A DNA stretch of 9,592 bases, from positions 1 through 9,592 of the forward strand of contig NZ_CALEVF010000245.1 of assembly GCF_937920395.1 (NCBI RefSeq), given 5' to 3'. Positions 5,936 through 9,592 of the stretch are shown here, in pieces (position 1 is the first letter of the stretch; every line of letters starts with the position of its first letter). The notes beneath the pieces are model-generated. The model worked only from the letters and a program-made list of their open reading frames with translations, had not been told where the DNA came from and ran no database searches. The position numbers were made by a program, and so were the translations under genes. Source of the DNA: an uncultured Clostridium sp. Lineage in GTDB: Bacteria; Bacillota; Clostridia; Clostridiales; Clostridiaceae.

Positions 5936-6001
5936 GTACGATAATATAACATATTAAAAATATAATATATTTATATTTAGAAAGGATGGTTTTTATGGAA
6001 A
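5936..6001 (+). repeat. Leader repeat, copy B (upstream of the tandem PilZ gene)
   Basis: This is the partner of copy A at 3124-3188 (59 of 66 aligned positions identical). It contains GTACGATAAT, an imperfect inverted repeat (5947-5956 with 5963-5972, 8 of 10 pairs), the ribosome binding site AGAAAGGATGG and the ATG at 5995. Because copy A has AAGG where copy B has ATGG at 5986, the conserved ATG at 5995, not the one at 5986, is the real start. Confidence 0.8.
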
Positions 6002-6870
6002 CAAGGGGCATTAGAAAATATTTTAGAATTGAATGTAAAACACCAATTTGTACACAAATTTCTATTGTTAAATTTAATGATAAAATGGTTACCACAGGCA
6101 AAGGCAATATCTGTGTAGAAAATATAAGCTCTGGTGGCCTTAAGTTTCTTTTTAGTTTAAACCTACCAGTTAGTGATATGATGATTATAGAGTTTAAGTT
6201 AGTTATTAAAAAGGTGAGTATTGCTTTTTATGGCTATATTGTGAGAAAAGAAGAAATTGATAAGGATATATATAGATATGGAGTTGAATTTGTTAATAAG
6301 ACTGATGATGATGATGATGAACATGAACAGTTTTTGAGTAAACTTGATGAGTTAAATAAAAATGGAAATCTAGAGAATTCTGGTATTTGTACATGTGATG
6401 TAGATTGTATTAGAAAATGTACGGTAAAAGTTGATAGAAGAATGTATAAAAGATATAAGCTTAATGATAATTTTGTTGCAAAAATGAAAATGCACAAAAT
6501 TAGTAATAAATCAGGCATTTCTCAGTGGGTCACTATACTAATTGATAATATCTCACGAGACGGCATTCAATTTATTACTGATATTAATTTAGTAATAGAT
6601 GAGGATACAATGTTAGAATTTAGTATAGTTATTGCTGATATAAAAATTTATGCTAAAGGTTATACATCATGGAGAAAAAGAGTAGAAGAGAATAAATATA
6701 TATATGGAGTGAAATTAGATATTACCGATTCAGAAAAAGAAAAGATAATTAAAGTTTTAGAGCAAGTAGTGGATTTTTCTTTAGAAAAGGGGATATTAAC
6801 GCATGAATGTTTTAGATTAAAGTTTAATTATGCGAAGACTGAAAATCATAATTTTGAGAAACTTATATAA
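5995..6870 (+). CDS. Tandem PilZ-domain protein (c-di-GMP receptor)
   Basis: The protein contains two PilZ domains, the fold that binds cyclic di-GMP. Domain 1 (about 5-118) has the RxxxR motif R7-KYF-R11 and the NxSxxG motif at N43-ISSG-G48. Domain 2 (about 148-262) repeats both: R149-MYK-R153 and N185-ISRD-G190. Both binding motifs are complete, so each domain could hold the ligand. Between them lie a run of five Asp (104-108), a polar linker and a cysteine cluster C132-x-C134-x3-C138-x3-C142. There is no signal peptide or membrane helix, so it is cytoplasmic. The start at 5995 (291 aa) is preferred over the ATG at 5986 because that one lies inside the ribosome binding site and is missing from the duplicate leader at 3124-3188. 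PilZ proteins usually act on motility, adhesion or exopolysaccharide; the target here is unknown, with no flagellar or GGDEF gene in view. Confidence 0.85.
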   Translation: METRGIRKYFRIECKTPICTQISIVKFNDKMVTTGKGNICVENISSGGLKFLFSLNLPVSDMMIIEFKLVIKKVSIAFYGYIVRKEEIDKDIYRYGVEFVNKTDDDDDEHEQFLSKLDELNKNGNLENSGICTCDVDCIRKCTVKVDRRMYKRYKLNDNFVAKMKMHKISNKSGISQWVTILIDNISRDGIQFITDINLVIDEDTMLEFSIVIADIKIYAKGYTSWRKRVEENKYIYGVKLDITDSEKEKIIKVLEQVVDFSLEKGILTHECFRLKFNYAKTENHNFEKLI

Positions 6871-6892
6871 AAAAAATTTATAATTATTTTAT

Positions 6893-6906
6893 TTGATTTA
6901 AATCAC
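6893..6906. promoter_or_regulatory. Crp/Fnr-type palindrome upstream of the cupin gene
   Basis: TTGATTTAAATCAC matches the Fnr-type consensus TTGAT-N4-ATCAA except at its last base. A possible -10 box, TAGAAT, lies at 6929-6934; transcription would then start near 6941 and the palindrome would be centred at about -41.5, the usual place for class II activation by Crp/Fnr proteins. Which regulator binds is unknown. Confidence 0.45.
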
Positions 6907-6987
6907 ATTCTTATAACTTAAATAAATATAGAATAGAGACATAGGAAAGCAAGAATATGTGAGAATAAAATATTAGGAGGAAAAAAT

Positions 6988-7329
6988 ATGAATACTAAAT
7001 TTTTCAAAAATATTGAAGTTGCAAAGGCATTAGGATTAAAAGAAGAGGTTTTATATGTAGAAAAACAAGTTGTGAGTAAAACATTAACACAAACGAATAA
7101 CGTTAGCATAACACTATTTGCTTTTGATAAGGGGGAAGAAATAAGTACCCATTCAGCACCTGGAGACGCTTTGGTATATGTAACAGAAGGTCAAGTCACA
7201 ATAACAATAGGGGATAATGATCCAGCTATTGTGAGTGAGGGTGAAATGATATTGATGCCAGCAAATACACCTCATGGACTCGTGGCTAATGAAAGATTTA
7301 AAATGATGTTAGTTATAGTAAATGGATAA
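6988..7329 (+). CDS. Small single-domain cupin protein
   Basis: This is a 113-aa cupin_2 protein, a compact beta-barrel that usually holds one metal ion. Motif 1 is GEEISTHSAPGDALVYVTEG (49-68): H55 is kept, the second His of the usual HxH is Ala57, and Asp60 stands where Glu is usual. Motif 2 is GEMILMPANTPHGLVAN (85-101) with H96 and N101 kept. Likely ligands are therefore H55, H96 and perhaps D60; many small cupins share the HxAPGD form. There is no second domain to suggest a substrate, so the role is open (sensor, isomerase or dioxygenase types all exist). ATG 6988 has the ribosome binding site TTAGGAGG. The stop codon forms the base of a strong terminator, so the gene is monocistronic at its 3' end. 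A Crp/Fnr-like palindrome lies upstream. Confidence 0.85.
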   Translation: MNTKFFKNIEVAKALGLKEEVLYVEKQVVSKTLTQTNNVSITLFAFDKGEEISTHSAPGDALVYVTEGQVTITIGDNDPAIVSEGEMILMPANTPHGLVANERFKMMLVIVNG

Positions 7330-7369
7330 GAAAAAGTATAGCAAATTTATTTTGCTATACTTTTTCTTA
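7327..7369. terminator. Bidirectional terminator, 19-bp perfect stem
   Basis: The left arm (7327-7345, beginning with the cupin TAA stop codon) and the right arm (7351-7369) are perfect reverse complements around a TTTAT loop; the core reads AGTATAGCAAA / TTTGCTATACT. The outer part of each arm is A-rich on one side and T-rich on the other, giving a U-tract in both directions. It serves the cupin gene and probably the convergent trhA-like gene ending at 7417. Confidence 0.85.
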
Positions 7370-7416
7370 GGTTAGTGCATATAACAAATAAAGAGGAGCA
7401 TGCTATAAATAAATAA

Positions 7417-8064
7417 TTAAGGTAGGTACATAAGGTAATTAAACATCATCCAAAAGTGACAAAAACTACCTAGAATTATAAACACATGGAATATTTCATG
7501 GAAACCGAACCAGGGGATATTCAAATTAGGTTTTTTTAGTCCATAAATGATACCACCAATACTATAAAAAATTCCGCCTAAAAGGAGCCAGAAAAGTCCA
7601 CCTATAGGAACAGTTTTAATCATTGGTTTAATTGCAACTATAATCACCCAACCCATTAATACATATAGTATAGTGGATACCGTTCTTGATTTTCCTGTTG
7701 ATATTGCTTTCCATACAATACCTATTATAGTCAGTCCCCATATAACGCCAAACATACTCCATCCCCATGTACCTCTTAAAGGGATTAAGGCAATGGGAGT
7801 ATACGTACCAGCAATTAAAAGATATATTGCCATATGGTCAAAATATCTAAACACTTTTTGGGCTTTAGAACCCGCTGGTAACATATGATATAATGAACTC
7901 ATCGTATAAAGTAATACTAATGTTGTACCAAAAATTGAAAATGATACTATATGCCAAGCAGTAGCTTTTAATGACGAAAACACAACTAATAATACAAGTG
8001 CAGCTATAGCAAGTACACCGCCTACAATATGTATTATTCCACTTACCCTACTTTTTGAAATCAT
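7417..8064 (-). CDS. trhA: PAQR-family membrane homeostasis protein TrhA (hemolysin III family)
   Basis: This is a seven-helix integral membrane protein of the hemolysin III/PAQR family. Bacterial members act in keeping membrane energetics and lipid order; the older 'hemolysin' label rests on heterologous expression. Family motifs are present in order: SSLYHML with H60 (after helix 2), FDHMAIYLLIAGTYTP with D76 (75-90), and the C-terminal GFHEIFHVFIILGSFCHF with H189, H193 and H203. The conserved Asp and His residues form the proposed zinc site. Helices run at about 8-29, 36-58, 77-95, 101-121, 128-147, 154-175 and 188-210. The length of 215 aa is typical. The ATG at 8064 has AAAAGGAG about 9-10 bases upstream. 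It is monocistronic, with its own promoter at 8099-8127. Confidence 0.92.
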   Translation of the reverse strand: MISKSRVSGIIHIVGGVLAIAALVLLVVFSSLKATAWHIVSFSIFGTTLVLLYTMSSLYHMLPAGSKAQKVFRYFDHMAIYLLIAGTYTPIALIPLRGTWGWSMFGVIWGLTIIGIVWKAISTGKSRTVSTILYVLMGWVIIVAIKPMIKTVPIGGLFWLLLGGIFYSIGGIIYGLKKPNLNIPWFGFHEIFHVFIILGSFCHFWMMFNYLMYLP

Positions 8065-8098
8065 TTTTATTTAACTCCTTTTTCCTATGACTGTATCT

Positions 8099-8127
8099 AT
8101 TTTATCACTTAAATGTTAAAATTTCAT
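8099..8127 (-). promoter_or_regulatory. Predicted promoter of the trhA-like gene
   Basis: On the minus strand an extended -10 box, TGATAAAAT (8099-8107), follows ATGAAA (8122-8127, 4 of 6 matches to TTGACA) with a 17-base spacer. Transcription would start near 8092, about 28 bases before the ATG. Confidence 0.5.
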
Positions 8128-8220
8128 ACAAATAATGCAAATATGTTTTAAATGAAGAAGAGATTTTTGTTGTTTATGAATATTATTTTAATGAAAAGTA
8201 AAATTAAAGGAGGGTTTATT

Positions 8221-8496
8221 TTGCTAGATATAAAAAAAGGTGTAAAGAGTTTTTATGTGGGTGATAACGAAGAAGAACCACTTGCTAAGATGGAATTTGT
8301 ATATAATGGGGATGAGGTAATCATCAATCATACTTTTGTATCTGAGCAATTAAGAGGTCAAAATGTTGGTGGACAATTGTTAGAAAAGATTGTTAGTTTA
8401 GCGAGAGAAACAAACAAAAAGATAATTCCTATCTGCCCTTACGCTAAAGCAAAATTGAATAAAAATGATAAGTATTTAGATGTATTAAAAAAGTAA
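8221..8496 (+). CDS. GNAT-family N-acetyltransferase, YjdJ-like (PF14542 type)
   Basis: This is a short GCN5-related acetyltransferase-like protein, 91 aa from a TTG start. It shows the signature of the minimal GNAT group (Acetyltransf_CG): INHTFVSEQLRGQNVGGQLLEKIVSLARE (35-63), with RGQNVG as the acetyl-CoA pyrophosphate loop, then KKIIPICPYAKAKL (66-79), with the group's diagnostic CPYA, and a DKYLDVL end. TTG 8221 is chosen because AAAGGAGGG (8206-8214) lies 7 bases ahead. The longer reading from ATG 8152 has no ribosome binding site and adds 23 residues foreign to the family. The substrate is unknown; some small GNATs of this group may bind rather than acetylate. The next gene starts 38 bases downstream with no terminator between, so the two may be co-transcribed. 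Confidence 0.82.
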   Translation: MLDIKKGVKSFYVGDNEEEPLAKMEFVYNGDEVIINHTFVSEQLRGQNVGGQLLEKIVSLARETNKKIIPICPYAKAKLNKNDKYLDVLKK

Positions 8497-8505
8497 GACG
8501 TGAGT

Positions 8506-8543
8506 GGGACAAATGGGATGAGGGAGTGGAGGGTATGTCAGGG
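8506..8543 (+). other. G-quadruplex motif over the start of the sigma-54 regulator
   Basis: Five GGG tracts lie at 8506-8508, 8515-8517, 8522-8524, 8531-8533 and 8541-8543, with loops of 6, 4, 6 and 7 bases, so the stretch satisfies the G3-N1-7 rule. It is on the coding strand, contains the likely ribosome binding site and spans the ATG at 8535. In DNA this AT-rich it stands out strongly. Folding in RNA is inference. Confidence 0.5.
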
Positions 8544-9592
8544 TATATGCAGTTTATTTCTAGGGCTTGGAAAGTATTTGTGGAGCAAGGGGATATGAAT
8601 AATGAGGTAAGATTAGAAATAGCAGACTCCTGGAAAAGATGCAAGGAATATGGTGTAGATTTTATGAATGGTCGTGGTAATGATGCTTATAGGGTATCTG
8701 TAGAGTCTAAAATCAAAGAAAATGCTGAACTTGTTTCCGTAGCCAGTTCTATAATGATGGATATATATAATATTATTAGGGGCTCTGGATTTGCTTTATT
8801 CTTATCAGATAGAGATGGATATATACTTGATATAATTGGAGAAATTAATATTATAGAAAAGGCAAATAAACTAAATTTTGTAAAAGGAGCGCTGTGGACA
8901 GAAAGAGCAGTGGGCACTAATGCTATTGGAACAGCGCTCCATTTAGATAAACCTATACAAACAATAGGGGCTGAGCATTATGGTATAAACCAACATTCTT
9001 GGACATGTTCCTCAGCACCTATTCATGATGAAGAAGGAAATATAATAGGTTGTATAAATATGTCGGGAATTTGTCGTGATGCACATTTACATACCTTGGG
9101 AATTGTTACAGCAGCAGCTGAGTCAATAAAAAAACAGCTGGCACTTATTATTTCTTATGACTTATTAAACATAACCTTTGATTCAATTGTAGAAGGTATG
9201 ATTGTAAGTGATGAGAGTTTTAATATCAAAAGGATAAATGATAGAGCTGAGAATATTTTATGCATAACACAAAACGAAATATTTAAAATGAATATAAAAG
9301 AAACATTAAAAGATTTAAATTTTGATAATATGATGTCAAGTTCTAGGCAAGCTTATAATAATATAGAATGTGATTTCCACATAAAAAATAAAAGAATAAA
9401 ATGTATAATAAATGCAGTTGCTATGAAGGTTAATAATAAATTTATGGGTGTAGTTATAACTTTTAGAGAAACTCAATATATACATAAGTTGGTTAATAAA
9501 GTAGTGGGGTATAAAGCGACCTACAAATTTGATGATATTATAAGTGATAATGAAAAAATGAAAAGTGTAATAGAATTTGCAAAGAAAGCTGC
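8535..9592 (+). CDS. Sigma-54-dependent transcriptional regulator, GAF-PAS-(AAA+) (partial, 3' end missing)
   Basis: The frame from ATG 8535 is open to the window edge (352 full codons). It is the N-terminal part of an AcoR-like enhancer-binding protein. Residues 24-43 (EVRLEIADSWKRCKEYGVDF) are the usual 'SW-RC---GVD' lead-in. A GAF domain follows at about 60-205, with WTERAVGTNAIGTALHLDKP (121-140), HYGINQHSWTCSSAPIHDEEGNIIGCINMSG (148-178) and HTLGIVTAAAESI (186-198), all diagnostic of this group. A PAS domain spans about 209-312 (FDSIVEGMIVSDESFNIKRIN). The AAA+ domain begins at about 329 (TYKFDDIISDNEKMKSVIEFAKKA) and is cut off before Walker A. The family binds a small ligand and drives RNA polymerase with sigma-54 at -24/-12 promoters of usually adjacent operons, expected beyond 9592. 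I see no -24/-12 site in the window. The likely ribosome binding site is AGGGAG at 8521-8526. Confidence 0.9.
   Translation, partial: MSGYMQFISRAWKVFVEQGDMNNEVRLEIADSWKRCKEYGVDFMNGRGNDAYRVSVESKIKENAELVSVASSIMMDIYNIIRGSGFALFLSDRDGYILDIIGEINIIEKANKLNFVKGALWTERAVGTNAIGTALHLDKPIQTIGAEHYGINQHSWTCSSAPIHDEEGNIIGCINMSGICRDAHLHTLGIVTAAAESIKKQLALIISYDLLNITFDSIVEGMIVSDESFNIKRINDRAENILCITQNEIFKMNIKETLKDLNFDNMMSSSRQAYNNIECDFHIKNKRIKCIINAVAMKVNNKFMGVVITFRETQYIHKLVNKVVGYKATYKFDDIISDNEKMKSVIEFAKKA

Noticed and set aside
5918..5944. Sigma-D (motility) type promoter before the PilZ gene: TAAG, 15 bases, TACGATAA
   Set aside because: The -10 resembles GCCGATAA, but leader copy A keeps this box without a correctly spaced TAAA, so the match is too loose to call.
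5986..5994. ATG at 5986 as start of the PilZ gene
   Set aside because: It lies inside the ribosome binding site and is not present in the duplicate leader, where only the ATG matching 5995 is kept.
6234..6518. Minus-strand frame of 94 codons inside the PilZ gene
   Set aside because: Its serine-rich translation simply mirrors the GAT/GAA-rich plus strand, and the PilZ motifs prove the plus frame is the real one.
8152..8220. ATG at 8152 as start of the GNAT gene
   Set aside because: It has no ribosome binding site, while TTG 8221 is preceded by AAAGGAGGG at proper distance and matches the family's N-terminus.
8444..8917. Minus-strand frames (8444-8644 and 8687-8917) opposite the right end
   Set aside because: They are antisense to the GNAT gene end and the sigma-54 regulator, whose plus frame carries clear GAF signatures up to the window edge.
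9129..9150. TGGCAC-like sequence as a sigma-54 -24 box
   Set aside because: It lies inside the regulator's own coding sequence and lacks a matching -12 GC element at the required spacing.

Overview
The window is AT-rich, closely packed DNA with strong AGGAGG-type ribosome binding sites, heavy use of ATA/AGA/TTA codons, and stem-loop terminators between convergent genes. Together with the protein families present this points to a low-GC Firmicute, most probably a Clostridium or close relative; species cannot be told from the sequence. It looks like ordinary chromosomal accessory and housekeeping territory. I see no phage genes, insertion sequence, CRISPR array, tRNA or rRNA.

Layout. The left edge (1-98) holds only the last 31 codons of a plus-strand gene. 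Three plus-strand genes follow: an unrecognised 79-aa protein, an 83-aa stand-alone copy of the C-terminal domain of FakA/YloV-type fatty acid kinases, and a TM1586-type nitroreductase. The nitroreductase converges, across a perfect 13-bp stem-loop, on a minus-strand acyltransferase-3 membrane protein. Next, on the plus strand, come a metallo-beta-lactamase-fold hydrolase and a secreted, membrane-anchored TPM-domain (YgcG-type) protein with a glycine-rich tail. On the minus strand lie a small three-helix membrane protein (possibly DUF5316-like) and a decayed fragment of an opine dehydrogenase. A plus-strand tandem PilZ (c-di-GMP receptor) protein and a small cupin follow. The cupin converges, across a 19-bp stem-loop, on a minus-strand TrhA/hemolysin III membrane protein. 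The right end has a small GNAT protein with a TTG start and the N-terminal 352 residues of a sigma-54-dependent regulator (GAF-PAS-AAA+), cut off by the window edge before its Walker A motif.

Functional links between genes are few; most look like single-gene transcription units with their own promoters or terminators. The most unusual item is a 65/66-bp leader (spacer, inverted repeat, ribosome binding site and ATG) present twice at about 89% identity, once before the tandem PilZ gene and once before the metallo-hydrolase gene. In the second place it drives only an 11-codon mini-ORF. Other points worth checking are a five-tract G-quadruplex motif on the start of the sigma-54 regulator, a cysteine cluster between the two PilZ domains, a candidate AUU start codon, and a Crp/Fnr-type palindrome placed at about -41.5 of a predicted cupin promoter.
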